Notes: a model not told the origin generated them from the sequence alone. A stretch of DNA of 34,124 nt from Oscillospiraceae bacterium (GCA_017481565.1 JAFUOZ010000012.1:1-34124); one strand, 5' to 3'; shown: positions 1-8,380, counted from the stretch's first letter. Numbers and translations are program-made.

Positions 1-220
1 CGCACCGCTGGTGCACCAGTTGTCACGCCAGTGGCACAGCTGGGCAGCTAAGTGCGGAACGGAGAAACGCTGAAGGCATCTAAGCGTGAAACCGCCCTTA
101 AGATAAGATATCCCATCTGAAAAGAGTAAGACCCCTCAAAGACTATGAGGTTGATAGGTCAAGAGTGTAAGCATGGTGACATGTTCAGCTCGGTGATACT
201 AATTGGTCGAGGGCTTGTCC
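1..220 (+). rRNA. rrl: 23S ribosomal RNA, 3' end (partial)
   Basis: The first ~220 bases match the conserved 3' terminus of bacterial 23S rRNA: a segment near CTAAGTGCGG, the GAAGGCATCTAAG motif and the closing GATACTAATTGGTCGAGG sequence. The gene enters from outside the window, so only the last part is present. It is followed on the same strand by 5S rRNA and tRNA-Asn, the normal end of an rRNA operon. The exact mature 3' end, placed near 220, is approximate. Confidence 0.95.
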
Positions 221-313
221 TTGAAGGTGAAGGAAGTAAAAGATGTTTGTCTCGCATGAAATTGTTTTATTCGGTTTTGAGGGTGCTTGAAGCATTCTTG
301 AATAAAAAATATA

Positions 314-429
314 TCCGGTGCTGATAGCTGTGAGGATCCACCTGTTCCCATACCGAACACAGAAGTTAAGCTCACAAACGCCGAAAATACTTAGTTGGTA
401 GCGACTCGGGAAGATAGGACTGTGCCGGA
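314..429 (+). rRNA. rrf: 5S ribosomal RNA
   Basis: The ~116-nt segment begins TCCGGTGCT and ends TGTGCCGGA. These ends pair to form helix I (five Watson-Crick pairs, then G-U pairs). The interior holds the conserved CCCATACCGAACACAGAAGTTAAG segment of 5S rRNA, split here as CCCATACCGAACACAG followed by AAGTTAAG. Length and position between 23S rRNA and tRNA-Asn fit the family. End positions are inferred from the pairing. Confidence 0.96.
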
Positions 430-453
430 TTATTTTTTGTATTTTTTCTATAT

Positions 454-526
454 TCCTCCATAGCTCAGTCGGTAGAGCACCTGACTGTTAATCAGGGAGT
501 CACTGGTTCAAGTCCAGTTGGGGGAG
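454..526 (+). tRNA. tRNA-Asn (GTT)
   Basis: A full cloverleaf can be read. The acceptor stem TCCTCCA (454-460) pairs with TGGGGGA (519-525), followed by discriminator G526. The D-arm holds TAGCTCAGTCGGTAGAGCA. The anticodon stem CCTGA/TCAGG encloses loop CTGTTAA with anticodon GTT. The T-arm is ACTGG TTCAAGT CCAGT. CCA is not encoded. It lies 24 bp after 5S rRNA and is probably co-transcribed with the rRNA operon. Confidence 0.97.
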
Positions 527-538
527 TTCTCATTAAAG

Positions 539-569
539 CCTTGTAAACTCAACGTTTACAAGGTTTTTT
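539..569 (+). terminator. Intrinsic terminator of rRNA/tRNA operon
   Basis: A perfect 10-bp inverted repeat CCTTGTAAAC / GTTTACAAGG with a 5-nt loop is followed by six T residues. It lies 12 bp after tRNA-Asn and ends the rRNA operon. Confidence 0.92.
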
Positions 570-582
570 ATTTTTGATAATG

Positions 583-615
583 AAAAAGCCGTATTCGGCG
601 GTTAACCGAATACGG
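583..615 (-). terminator. Intrinsic terminator for the minus-strand gene 690-1214
   Basis: Perfect 11-bp inverted repeat GCCGTATTCGG / CCGAATACGGC (588-598, 605-615). Read on the minus strand the hairpin is followed by TTTTTCATTATC. It lies about 75 bp beyond the stop codon of the minus-strand gene and tail-to-tail with the rRNA operon terminator. Confidence 0.8.
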
Positions 616-634
616 CAGGGGTTAGGTTATTGAC

Positions 635-676
635 TTAGGGAAGCACTGAGTAAGCAGTAGGCATCGTTTCCTTAGT
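635..676. repeat. Relic of the palindromic repeat family (left half)
   Basis: GGAAGCACTGAGTAAGC followed by AGTAGGCATCGTTTCC resembles the left half of the elements at 11818, 16098 and 20889 (GGAAGCGCTGATTAAAGCC then GTAGGCATCGTTTC). The right half is missing. It ends CCTTAG, echoing the element ends, and lies between the minus-strand gene's stop and its terminator, so it would be transcribed in that 3' UTR. Confidence 0.6.
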
Positions 677-689
677 TATCGAATTAACT

Positions 690-1214
690 TTAATCTATTG
701 TGTTTTTACTTATAATTCCCGATTTCACAATATATTCGGCACATAGCTTTTCAAGTTCATCACCATAATAAAAGGGTACCTGATCTTTGTTTTCGGCTGT
801 ATACCAACCAATGTGCCGCTTTCCTCTGAAAAAAGGTTCTGTGTAATATTTTCCGCAGTTGAGTCCATAGGGAAATCCGGTTTTTTTGGCAAGTCTGTAA
901 TCGCTTCGCCTCATAAAATCAATAGCTGTTATCAGACCTTTTTTGTACTCTGTTATTAAAATTCTGTCCATCAGTTCTCCGTTAAAGTCCAATGGAGTAC
1001 TGGCAATATTAAGTTCCGTTAAAATGTCATAGAATTGTTTTTTTGCTTCATTTTCATCATCAGCACCGCCTGCTGCGATGTAAAGTGTTTCACTGTCGTA
1101 GCCGGCATCTATCATATCCAATGCCCATAGCTGAAGCTTATCGCTATAAAGATGCAGATTATGATAAATCCTGCCATTCTCTTCCCAAACATATATCAAG
1201 TCACTTAAAAGCAT
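690..1214 (-). CDS. Hypothetical protein, 174 aa
   Basis: I do not recognise a family. The product is a soluble, acidic, aromatic-rich protein with no signal peptide or membrane segment. Visible traits are an N-terminal part rich in Asp, Tyr and Leu, a GGADDENEA stretch around residues 49-57, and a C-terminal half with several Gly-Tyr and Trp-Tyr pairs. The ATG start is supported by a GGAGGG Shine-Dalgarno site about 6 bp upstream. A sigma-A promoter lies at 1237-1265 and a terminator at 583-615, so it looks monocistronic. The stop is TAA. It diverges from the gene at 1369. It may be an accessory protein of the immunity type, but the sequence does not show that. Confidence 0.8.
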   Translation of the reverse strand: MLLSDLIYVWEENGRIYHNLHLYSDKLQLWALDMIDAGYDSETLYIAAGGADDENEAKKQFYDILTELNIASTPLDFNGELMDRILITEYKKGLITAIDFMRRSDYRLAKKTGFPYGLNCGKYYTEPFFRGKRHIGWYTAENKDQVPFYYGDELEKLCAEYIVKSGIISKNTID

Positions 1215-1236
1215 ATTTTTCCCTCCGTTTCATTGC

Positions 1237-1265
1237 ATTTTACCATAAAAACAGCCAAAAATCAA
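1237..1265 (-). promoter_or_regulatory. Sigma-A promoter for 690-1214
   Basis: On the minus strand: TTGATT, a 17-bp spacer, TAAAAT. The -10 lies about 22 bp upstream of the ATG, leaving a short leader with the GGAGGG ribosome binding site. Confidence 0.7.
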
Positions 1266-1305
1266 CAACAAAATATAAAATTTTCTCTGAAAATCTTAAG
1301 AAATA

Positions 1306-1335
1306 TTGACAGCTTGTTTTTGATTATGCTATAAT
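1306..1335 (+). promoter_or_regulatory. Consensus sigma-A promoter for 1369-1662
   Basis: TTGACA (1306-1311), an 18-bp spacer, TATAAT (1330-1335). Both hexamers match consensus perfectly. Transcription would start near 1342, giving a ~27-nt leader. With the opposite promoter at 1237-1265 it forms a divergent pair. Confidence 0.85.
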
Positions 1336-1368
1336 TATGCAGGAAAATTCATACACAGGTGATTTTAT

Positions 1369-1662
1369 ATGGAACGATTTACCGATAAAACCATAATAAA
1401 AAAGGATAATACAGCCATTTATCTTAAAAACGGCTTAAAAATAAACTTTTATGAATGTAACAGTAAATGGAACGATTTAAAAAACAGCAGCGGAAAATGC
1501 ATTGGTGAAAGAAATATAACAGCTGCTGTTCCGTATTTTGTTTTTTATTCGGATAATAAGCTTATAAGGCTTGAAGTACATGGGCTGTTCCGCAGAAGAA
1601 AATTCAATGCCATAAGGCAGCATATCGAAAAAAGCGGTTACAGTACATATGATCTGTCATAA
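1369..1662 (+). CDS. Hypothetical protein, 97 aa
   Basis: A small basic protein of unrecognised family, with no signal peptide or membrane helix. It is rich in Lys, Asn and Tyr, and has a central beta-like segment (PYFVFYSDNKLIRLEVHG, about residues 55-72) followed by an Arg/Lys-rich GLFRRRKF stretch. The ATG is preceded by AGGTGATT and sits just downstream of a perfect consensus promoter. The stop is TAA. The next gene begins 41 bp later on the same strand with no terminator between, so the two probably form an operon that ends at the hairpin 2241-2280. Function unknown. Confidence 0.75.
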   Translation: MERFTDKTIIKKDNTAIYLKNGLKINFYECNSKWNDLKNSSGKCIGERNITAAVPYFVFYSDNKLIRLEVHGLFRRRKFNAIRQHIEKSGYSTYDLS

Positions 1663-1703
1663 AAAGCAGTAAATTGAAGTAATAAATATGAGGTGACATA
1701 ACA

Positions 1704-2234
1704 TTGAAGGAAAAACTATATTCCGCCGCACATATCGGAAAAATCATTCTGTATGTATATGTATTATACAGGCTGCTGAATATGCTTGTTATATGGGCTG
1801 CGGCAGCACTCAATATAGCTGATGCGGCAGCGCCCTCATGTCCCGATTTTGAATATCCCGCTTCTCAGATAAATGAAGCTATAGATTATGATAAGCTTGG
1901 TCAGTGTCATAAATTTATAATAGACAAAGAGGAATTTGAAACATCAAAAAATTATAAGAATATTATCCGAAAGCTTGATGTTTCTTTTTTGCTGTTTCCG
2001 TGGTCGATGAATATTGACCTGCTGTCGCCCGATAATGAACAATATCGTCATCAGTATACCGATGACGGATATGATATTTCCGTATGGTGCGGAGTAAATG
2101 CTTTTAACGGAAACGGCGAGATCATGTTTTTTTATTACAATGATCTGATAATCCTTTTTCCGCTGCTTTCGATAGTATTTTTTACCGCTTCGGTACATGA
2201 TATTATAAAACTGATAAGATCAAAAAATAACTGA
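1704..2234 (+). CDS. Hypothetical membrane protein with two transmembrane segments, 176 aa
   Basis: Family not recognised. A hydrophobic helix near residues 12-40 and another near residues 145-165 flank a ~100-residue extracytoplasmic or cytoplasmic loop containing an acidic/aromatic segment. The start is TTG at 1704, chosen because a GAGGTG ribosome binding site lies 8 bp upstream and no in-frame ATG is better placed. The stop is TGA. It follows the 97-aa gene by 41 bp and precedes a clear terminator, so the two probably share the promoter at 1306. The short C-terminal tail after the last helix is basic (IRSKNN), suggesting a cytoplasmic end. Confidence 0.7.
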   Translation: MKEKLYSAAHIGKIILYVYVLYRLLNMLVIWAAAALNIADAAAPSCPDFEYPASQINEAIDYDKLGQCHKFIIDKEEFETSKNYKNIIRKLDVSFLLFPWSMNIDLLSPDNEQYRHQYTDDGYDISVWCGVNAFNGNGEIMFFYYNDLIILFPLLSIVFFTASVHDIIKLIRSKNN

Positions 2235-2240
2235 AAAAAA

Positions 2241-2280
2241 GCTCATCTGTACAGCAAAAACTTATACAGATGAGCTTTTT
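2241..2280 (+). terminator. Intrinsic terminator
   Basis: GCTCATCTGTA / TACAGATGAGC perfect 11-bp stem (2241-2251, 2265-2275), A-rich upstream and TTTTT downstream. It closes the two-gene unit 1369-2234. Confidence 0.92.
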
Positions 2281-2417
2281 GTATATTATATATAACAGGT
2301 TAGTGCATAACGATAAAATTATCGTTTAAAATAAATTTATTTTGTATACAATGTCTTGCGATGAAAAGTTTGTTAATATACAGTATATATATTGTATAAG
2401 AAAAGTTTTCGAACTTG

Positions 2418-2426
2418 TGATATAAT
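2418..2426 (+). promoter_or_regulatory. Extended -10 promoter for the sensor kinase operon
   Basis: TGATATAAT, an extended -10 (TGn plus TATAAT), lies 42 bp upstream of the kinase ATG. I see no good -35 hexamer at standard spacing, which agrees with an extended -10 promoter. Confidence 0.55.
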
Positions 2427-2467
2427 GAAAAAAAGTGTCTATATATTTACATAAGGAGAGGGAACAT

Positions 2468-5233
2468 ATGGAAAATACAAATAAATACCGTTCATCGTCC
2501 TGTTATATAACATGGCTGGTGTTCATGCTGTTTTCGGTACTGATGCTGATAATGTCGGTTTCTGACGGCTGGGATATGTGGGTCAGTATATATGTGCCTG
2601 TTATGGCGGCTGCAATGACAGTATTCACCTTCGGTTCAAAGCCCGATGATAAAAGACTTTCCTATATCATGTCGGGAGCTGCCATGCTTAATATATACAT
2701 ATACAGCTATATGAAAATGGATCTGTTTTCGCCGCTTATGGTGGTCTGTGCACTTACCATAATGTTTTCCCTGTTTCTTGACAGCAAGCTGCTGGGGCAT
2801 ATTTCCCTGCTTTCGTTGATAATGGTGCTGCTGCATATTTTTGTGCATCATACGGTAGAACTTTCGTCACAGGAAATGATAATAAAGTTTGCTTTCAGAG
2901 TATTTACACTGGCTTTTGCGGAAATATTCCTTATCTTCTTTGTAAATCGTCTCAACGGCATACAAAGGGATCTGGAGGACAGCTTAGAGGCGGCAAAAAG
3001 TGCTGAAAGATCAAAATCGGACTTTCTTGCAAATACCTCCCATGAGATAAGAACACCCATGAACGCAATCGTCGGTATGTGTGAGCTTATTTTAAGAGAT
3101 CAGGATATCAGCGAAAGCGTCCGTGAAAACTGCTTCAATATACAAAGCTCGGGAAGAAGTCTGCTTTCGATCATAAATGATATCCTTGACTTTTCAAAGA
3201 TTGAGTCGGGAAAGCTGGAGATAATCGAAAGCGAATTCAATATTGCCTCTGTTCTCAATGACGTTATCAATATGACCATGACAAGAAAGGGTAACAAGAA
3301 TATTGAGATAATGGTACACGCCGATCCGGATATTCCCTGCGGACTTATCGGCGATGAGATACGTATCAGACAGATAATGGTCAATCTTATGACAAATGCC
3401 GTTAAATTCACAAATTCGGGAGCAGTTACGCTTAATGTTACACGCTCGGTGCAGGATTACGGCGTAAACCTTAAAATTTCCGTTGAGGATTCGGGTATCG
3501 GTATTACCGAAGAAAATCTTGAAAAGCTCTTTGAAAGCTTCCAGCAGGTAGATACAAGGAAGAACCGTTCCATTGAGGGTACAGGTCTTGGTCTTGCTAT
3601 TTCAAAGCGGCTTGTTACAAAAATGGGCGGCTTTATCAATGTTTCAAGCGTATACGGACAGGGGTCGGTATTCAGCTTTGTTATTCCCCTTAAGGTAAGC
3701 GACCCGCGTCCCTTTATCAGCGTTAAGGAGCCTGAAAAGCTCAGTGCCGCTGTATTTATCGACTTTAAAAAGTTTGAGCTTCCCGCAGTAGAAAATCAGT
3801 ACAGGGTGCTTATGCAGGAGATAAGCGATCAGCTTAAGGTAAAGATGATGCATACCACCGATATGAATGAGCTTCGCCGAAACGTTGACAGCAAGGCAAT
3901 AACGCACTGCTTTATAGGTAAGGAGGAATATCTTGAGCATAAGGACTATTTCACAAGCATATCCGAAAAGACAGGCATAGTGCTTATTCAGGACGTTGTT
4001 GATGCAGTTCAGGTGCCCGCTCATATAAAGTGTATATATAAGCCTTTTTATACCATGTCTGCTGCGTCTGCACTTAATAACGAAAGTATAGTGATGAATC
4101 TTAATGAGCGCCGTGCATCGGCTATATCCTTCTCAGCCCCCAGAGCAAGAGTGCTTATCGTTGACGACAATGCCATCAATCTTAAGGTGGCAGTCGGTCT
4201 TATGCAGCCCTATCATATGCAGCTTATGACCGTTGACAGCGGAAAGGCGGCACTTTCAATGCTCCGTTCAAGAGATATCGACCTGGTATTTATGGATCAT
4301 ATGATGCCTGAAATGGACGGTGTTGAAACTACCGCTCATATCAGGGAGATGGAGGGCGAATATTATAAGAAGCTCCCTGTTGTTGCGCTTACGGCAAATG
4401 CAGTAAACGGAGTACGTGAGATGTTCATTCAGTCAGGCTTCAATGACTTTATCGCAAAGCCTATCGAGCTTTCCGCTTTGGATAGAGTTCTGAAAAACTG
4501 GCTTCCTTCAGATAAGCTTCAGGCACCCGTTACTACTGTTTACGGAAAGAACGACCGCAGAAAAAATCAGCTGTCGAAAAAAGACGATGATGAAAGCGGA
4601 AATATTTCCGTTAAAAAGGGTCTGGGCTATGCAGGCGGCAGCGAGGACGCATATTATGAGATACTTGAAATGTATGTGCGCAAGGGCACTGAAAAGATAG
4701 CACAGATAAATACTCTTGCGGCAGAGGAAAACTGGAAGAATTATACTATTGAGGTACACGCACTTAAGAGTACATCACTGAGCATAGGTGCGGTAAAGCT
4801 TTCGGAATTTGCAAAGAAGCTGGAGCTTGCAGGCAAATCGGGAGATAATGACATGATCCGCAAGGAAAACGATGAGCTTATGAAGCTTTACGCGGATGTT
4901 ATCGGAGAAGGCAGAAAGCTGCTTGAGGAATACGGTATAGATATTGAAAACGAGGAAGATGAGACAGCCGCCGAAGAGCTTCATCATGAGCAGATAACCG
5001 CGGAAAAGCTGACGGAATATATCAGCCTTATCGAAAACAGCTGCAATGATTTTGACGGCGATGAAACCTCAAGACTTGCAAAGGAAGCGTCGGTATATAC
5101 CTATAACGGCAGAGCACTTAATATATGGATGAAGAAAATTGCGGAATATGCCGAGGATTATGAGTATGACAGCGCTATGGAAGAGCTTGAAAAGATGTGT
5201 AGCGAATTAGGTATCGGAAAGGAGCGGAGCTGA
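2468..5233 (+). CDS. Hybrid sensor histidine kinase with receiver and HPt domains
   Basis: A membrane-bound multistep phosphorelay kinase of about 921 aa. The first ~160 residues are a multi-helix membrane region with no obvious sensory fold. A linker leads to HisKA with the phosphoacceptor motif SHEIRTP (His192). The HATPase_c domain shows the N box around N306-N310, the G1 box DSGIGI (D341) and the G2 box GTGLGLAIS (from G371). A ~120-residue divergent receiver-like region follows. Then comes a canonical receiver (acidic D566/D567, phospho-Asp D610 in FMDHMMPEMDG, Lys664) and an HPt domain with HALKS (His764). The start is ATG 2468, preceded by AAGGAGAGGG; the upstream in-frame GTG at 2435 lacks a site. 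The next gene starts 1 bp after the stop, so translation is probably coupled. The signal sensed is unknown. Confidence 0.95.
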   Translation: MENTNKYRSSSCYITWLVFMLFSVLMLIMSVSDGWDMWVSIYVPVMAAAMTVFTFGSKPDDKRLSYIMSGAAMLNIYIYSYMKMDLFSPLMVVCALTIMFSLFLDSKLLGHISLLSLIMVLLHIFVHHTVELSSQEMIIKFAFRVFTLAFAEIFLIFFVNRLNGIQRDLEDSLEAAKSAERSKSDFLANTSHEIRTPMNAIVGMCELILRDQDISESVRENCFNIQSSGRSLLSIINDILDFSKIESGKLEIIESEFNIASVLNDVINMTMTRKGNKNIEIMVHADPDIPCGLIGDEIRIRQIMVNLMTNAVKFTNSGAVTLNVTRSVQDYGVNLKISVEDSGIGITEENLEKLFESFQQVDTRKNRSIEGTGLGLAISKRLVTKMGGFINVSSVYGQGSVFSFVIPLKVSDPRPFISVKEPEKLSAAVFIDFKKFELPAVENQYRVLMQEISDQLKVKMMHTTDMNELRRNVDSKAITHCFIGKEEYLEHKDYFTSISEKTGIVLIQDVVDAVQVPAHIKCIYKPFYTMSAASALNNESIVMNLNERRASAISFSAPRARVLIVDDNAINLKVAVGLMQPYHMQLMTVDSGKAALSMLRSRDIDLVFMDHMMPEMDGVETTAHIREMEGEYYKKLPVVALTANAVNGVREMFIQSGFNDFIAKPIELSALDRVLKNWLPSDKLQAPVTTVYGKNDRRKNQLSKKDDDESGNISVKKGLGYAGGSEDAYYEILEMYVRKGTEKIAQINTLAAEENWKNYTIEVHALKSTSLSIGAVKLSEFAKKLELAGKSGDNDMIRKENDELMKLYADVIGEGRKLLEEYGIDIENEEDETAAEELHHEQITAEKLTEYISLIENSCNDFDGDETSRLAKEASVYTYNGRALNIWMKKIAEYAEDYEYDSAMEELEKMCSELGIGKERS

Positions 5234-5234
5234 T

Positions 5235-6092
5235 ATGGCGAAAATATGTATAACTACAGACTGTGTGTGCGATCTCCCCGATGCGATGCTTAAAAAATAT
5301 GATATTGATCTGGTATATTTCTATATTGAAACAGATACGGGACGATTCAAGGACGTTGATGAAATAACCGCCGACAATGTGTTTGATTATTTCAGAAGCG
5401 GCGGCAGCAGGATATTTACCGAAGCGCCGCCTGCCGACGAGCTGGCAGCATTTTTCACAGAAAAGCTTTCAAAATATGATGAAGTGATACATATCTCCAT
5501 AAGCGAAAAGATAAGCAATTCGGTAGGAAATGCAAGGTCTGCAAAGGAAAAGCTGGGAGAGCTGGGAAAAAGGGTACATATCGTTGATTCGGGACATCTT
5601 TCCACGGGAATAGGACACATGGTGCTCCGTGCGGCTGAAATGGTGCAGAACGGAGCTGCGGTGGAAAAGATCGTTTCGGAAGCAGAGGCTATGAGAATGA
5701 AGATATCCACCTCCTTTATGGCATATAATGCGGATTATCTGTACCGCAACGACAAGGTGAGCAAAACAGTACATCAGATATGCACCGTTTTCAATATTCA
5801 CCCTGTTTTAGGCATGAAGGACGGTTATCTTAAGCTGAAGTCATTTCATATCGGAAAGTATGAAAAATGCGCTGTACGATATGTCCGTAAGGAGCTTAAA
5901 AATCATGAAAGGATAAATAAAAAAAGACTTTTTATAACTCATGCAGGCGGAACGGTCAGCGATATAAAGCTTGCCAGAAGCGAAGTGAGCCGTATTGCAA
6001 AATTCGATGAGGTGATAGTCACGAAGGCGTCGGCTACCATATCGGGAAACAGCGGTCCCAGGACCTTCGGACTTCTCTATATTGAAGAATAA
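5235..6092 (+). CDS. DegV family (fatty-acid-binding) protein
   Basis: A 285-aa protein of the DegV family. DegV proteins bind a fatty acid; some present it to fatty-acid kinase (FakB role). Family features are the N-terminal ITTDCVCDLP strand-turn, a ligand-contact segment (ISISEKISNSVGNARSA) in place of the usual S-x-L-S-G-T-x-N-S-A motif, the VDSG segment and a C-terminal ISGNSGPRTFGLLY replacing the common H-x-GPG motif. These substitutions make it a divergent member, and its ligand may differ. The ATG follows the kinase stop by 1 bp, with GGAG upstream, and the response regulator follows within ~20 bp. A DegV gene between a sensor kinase and its probable response regulator suggests a role in sensing or envelope lipids; that role is inference. 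Confidence 0.88.
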   Translation: MAKICITTDCVCDLPDAMLKKYDIDLVYFYIETDTGRFKDVDEITADNVFDYFRSGGSRIFTEAPPADELAAFFTEKLSKYDEVIHISISEKISNSVGNARSAKEKLGELGKRVHIVDSGHLSTGIGHMVLRAAEMVQNGAAVEKIVSEAEAMRMKISTSFMAYNADYLYRNDKVSKTVHQICTVFNIHPVLGMKDGYLKLKSFHIGKYEKCAVRYVRKELKNHERINKKRLFITHAGGTVSDIKLARSEVSRIAKFDEVIVTKASATISGNSGPRTFGLLYIEE

Positions 6093-6113
6093 TACAGAAT
6101 GGAGCGGATAATA

Positions 6114-7520
6114 ATGAAGCATATACTTATTGTTGATGATAACAAGGCAAATCTGACGGCAGCAAGAACTGCCCTGTCCGATATATACAAGGCTACAGCA
6201 GTAGTTTCGGGAGCACAGGCACTGAAATTTCTTGAAAAGAATACTCCCGATATGATACTGCTTGATATCAATATGCCTGAAATGGACGGCTTTCAGGTAA
6301 TGGCGAAAATACGTGAAAATCCCGAGCTTTCGGAGCTTCCTATCATATTCCTGACAGCCGACAGCGATGCCGAAACGGAGCAGAAATGCCTTGAGGCAGG
6401 TGCGCTTGACTTTATCGCAAAGCCCTTTGTACCGGCTGTAATGCGTTCAAGAATAGGCAGGATACTGGAGCTTGAGGAGCTGAGAAAAAGTCTTGCGGAT
6501 CGTCTTGACCAGAAGATAAAGGAGGTATCCGATATCAAGAGCAAGTCCTTCCAGGACGCTCTTACAGGTCTCTGGAACCGTGCCTATACCGAGGAAAAGG
6601 TAGGCGGAATGTTGAAAAAGGGCATAAAGGGCGCTCTTTTCATGATGGATATGGATAACTTCAAGGCGATAAACGACACCTATGGTCATATTTCGGGAGA
6701 TGCTACCCTTAAGGCGTTTGCGGATACCTTAAGAAAATATGCAGGCGAGGACGATGTGATATGCCGTATAGGCGGAGATGAATTCATGACCTTTGTTGCG
6801 GACGCTTCCTCAAAATCGGCACTTGGAAATCATGCTACCGATATTATTTCCGATATGTGCTGCTTCCTTAAGGAAAGCAAGTTTGAGACAAATTCCTCGG
6901 TTTCGGTTGGTATCGCACAGTTTCCCGAGGACGGCAGCGATTTCAAAAGCCTTTACAATGCGGCAGACAAGGCACTTTATTATGTAAAGCAGAACGGAAA
7001 GAACGACTATCATTTTTTCAGCGATCAGCATGCGGCAGAGTCAAAGCGTGCAAGCAACGGAGTTGATATACAGCACCTGAGAGAGATGATGCACCGTAAC
7101 GACCCCAGCAAGGGCGGCGCATATATGCTTGATTTTGACAATTTCCACTATGTATATAATTTCATTCACAGGATCGTTGAAAGGCATGACGAGGACGTTA
7201 ATACTATCCTTTTCACCCTTAAAAATGAAGATGCCGATCCAAACGAGGTAGAAATGGCAGTTGAGCTGCTTGACCGTGCAATATTCACATCTCTGAGAAG
7301 AGTTGATGTTTCCGCAAGATATTCAAGCAGACAGGTGATCGTAGTACTTTTTGACTCAAAGGATAACGGCGGTCAGATATGTGCCGAAAGAATTTTAGGC
7401 AATTTCAGAAAGCTTTATGAAGGAAAGCTTGAATTCGGCTATGATGTTGTCAAAATGGAAAGCAGCGGTCTTATGAAAAACGGCAGACGCTCCGCCGACA
7501 GCGAGGTAGTGCTGCTCTGA
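6114..7520 (+). CDS. Response regulator with GGDEF (diguanylate cyclase) domain
   Basis: A ~468-aa cytoplasmic protein expected to make c-di-GMP when phosphorylated. The receiver domain (residues 1-~120) has DD at 8-9, phospho-Asp D51 in LLDINMPEMDG and KPF. A coiled linker follows, then a GGDEF domain with DALTGLWNR and an intact GGDEF at residues 220-224. The inhibitory I-site RxxD six to nine residues upstream reads GEDD, so product inhibition through that site is probably absent. After ~residue 300 an additional ~160-residue C-terminal domain follows, which I cannot name; its pattern recalls a degenerate GGDEF fold. The start is ATG 6114, with GGAG at 6101-6104; the ATG at 6099 overlaps that site. 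It is the likely output partner of the upstream kinase. Confidence 0.93.
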   Translation: MKHILIVDDNKANLTAARTALSDIYKATAVVSGAQALKFLEKNTPDMILLDINMPEMDGFQVMAKIRENPELSELPIIFLTADSDAETEQKCLEAGALDFIAKPFVPAVMRSRIGRILELEELRKSLADRLDQKIKEVSDIKSKSFQDALTGLWNRAYTEEKVGGMLKKGIKGALFMMDMDNFKAINDTYGHISGDATLKAFADTLRKYAGEDDVICRIGGDEFMTFVADASSKSALGNHATDIISDMCCFLKESKFETNSSVSVGIAQFPEDGSDFKSLYNAADKALYYVKQNGKNDYHFFSDQHAAESKRASNGVDIQHLREMMHRNDPSKGGAYMLDFDNFHYVYNFIHRIVERHDEDVNTILFTLKNEDADPNEVEMAVELLDRAIFTSLRRVDVSARYSSRQVIVVLFDSKDNGGQICAERILGNFRKLYEGKLEFGYDVVKMESSGLMKNGRRSADSEVVLL

Positions 7521-7555
7521 GTATTGATCGGTATGCTTTCTTATGAAAGGTCCTG

Positions 7556-8380
7556 ATGAAATATACGGGAGAATTGAAAATGATAATTGATCAAAAAGAA
7601 CTGATTGCGGCTGTTCTTGCGTTTCTTGCAGGTATGCACTCCTCGGTGGAAAGCATGCATGAGCAGGAATATATAATGATCGACGGAAAGCTGTGTACCA
7701 TGACCTTTGAGGATAATTTCGACGGAACCGAGCTTGATGAGACAAAATGGGAAAGGTGTCCCGAATGGAAAAGACAGGATCTTGATAATTACTGGGATAA
7801 TGATATGTCCTGTCTTGACGGAAAGGGTAATCTTGTGATTTCCATGGAGTATGACAAGGCAAGTGATGCGTTTCTATCGGGAGCGGTACGTTCAAGGGGA
7901 AAATTCGAGCAGACCTACGGATATTACGAGATACGCTGTACGCTTAACAGTATTCCCGGTTACTGGACAGCCTTCTGGCTTATGGGTGAGTCTGTAGCAG
8001 ATGAATCGGAGGGCGGCGTGAACGGTACGGAAATAGATATTTACGAATCGGCATACTATACCGAGGGTGAGATACAGCATACAATTAACTGGGACGGCTA
8101 CGGAACTGCCCATAAATCCGAGGGAAAAAGAGTAAATGCTCCTGTTTATGATAAGCAGTACCATACCTTTTCGCTTCTCTGGACAGAGGAGGAATATGTA
8201 TACTACATTGACGGAAAGGAAACATGGCGCACATCTGCGGAAAAAGCGCAGGGAGTATGCACCGTGCCTCTTTATATGAAAATAACCTCTGAGACAGGCT
8301 CATGGACAGGTATACCCGATAAAAAGCGGCTTCCCGACAGTATCAAGGTGGATTATGTAAGGGTATGGCAGCTTGTATAA
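7556..8380 (+). CDS. Glycoside hydrolase family 16 protein (beta-glucanase type)
   Basis: GH16 jelly-roll hydrolase, ~274 aa. The catalytic signature ExDxxE is present as GTEIDIYES (nucleophile E159, acid/base E164 numbered from 7556). The family features FEDNFDG near the N-terminus, GYYEIR, WTAFWLMG and a C-terminal DYVRVW strand are also clear. GH16 enzymes cleave beta-1,3 or beta-1,3/1,4 glucans or related polysaccharides; the exact substrate cannot be read here. Start is uncertain: ATG 7556 has GAAAGG 5 bp upstream, and ATG 7580 has GGGAG 8 bp upstream. The N-terminus is hydrophobic around residues 16-26 but begins acidic and lacks a clear cleavage site, so secretion is unsure. It lies 35 bp after the diguanylate cyclase gene with no terminator between. 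Confidence 0.93.
   Translation: MKYTGELKMIIDQKELIAAVLAFLAGMHSSVESMHEQEYIMIDGKLCTMTFEDNFDGTELDETKWERCPEWKRQDLDNYWDNDMSCLDGKGNLVISMEYDKASDAFLSGAVRSRGKFEQTYGYYEIRCTLNSIPGYWTAFWLMGESVADESEGGVNGTEIDIYESAYYTEGEIQHTINWDGYGTAHKSEGKRVNAPVYDKQYHTFSLLWTEEEYVYYIDGKETWRTSAEKAQGVCTVPLYMKITSETGSWTGIPDKKRLPDSIKVDYVRVWQLV

Noticed and set aside
454..526. tRNA-Asn as an attachment site for an integrated element
   Set aside because: No integrase gene and no repeat of the tRNA 3' end were found in the window; the tRNA is followed by its own terminator.
7395..7895. 166-residue minus-strand frame opposite the GGDEF and GH16 genes
   Set aside because: Shadow of two well-supported genes; low-complexity composition and no ribosome site.
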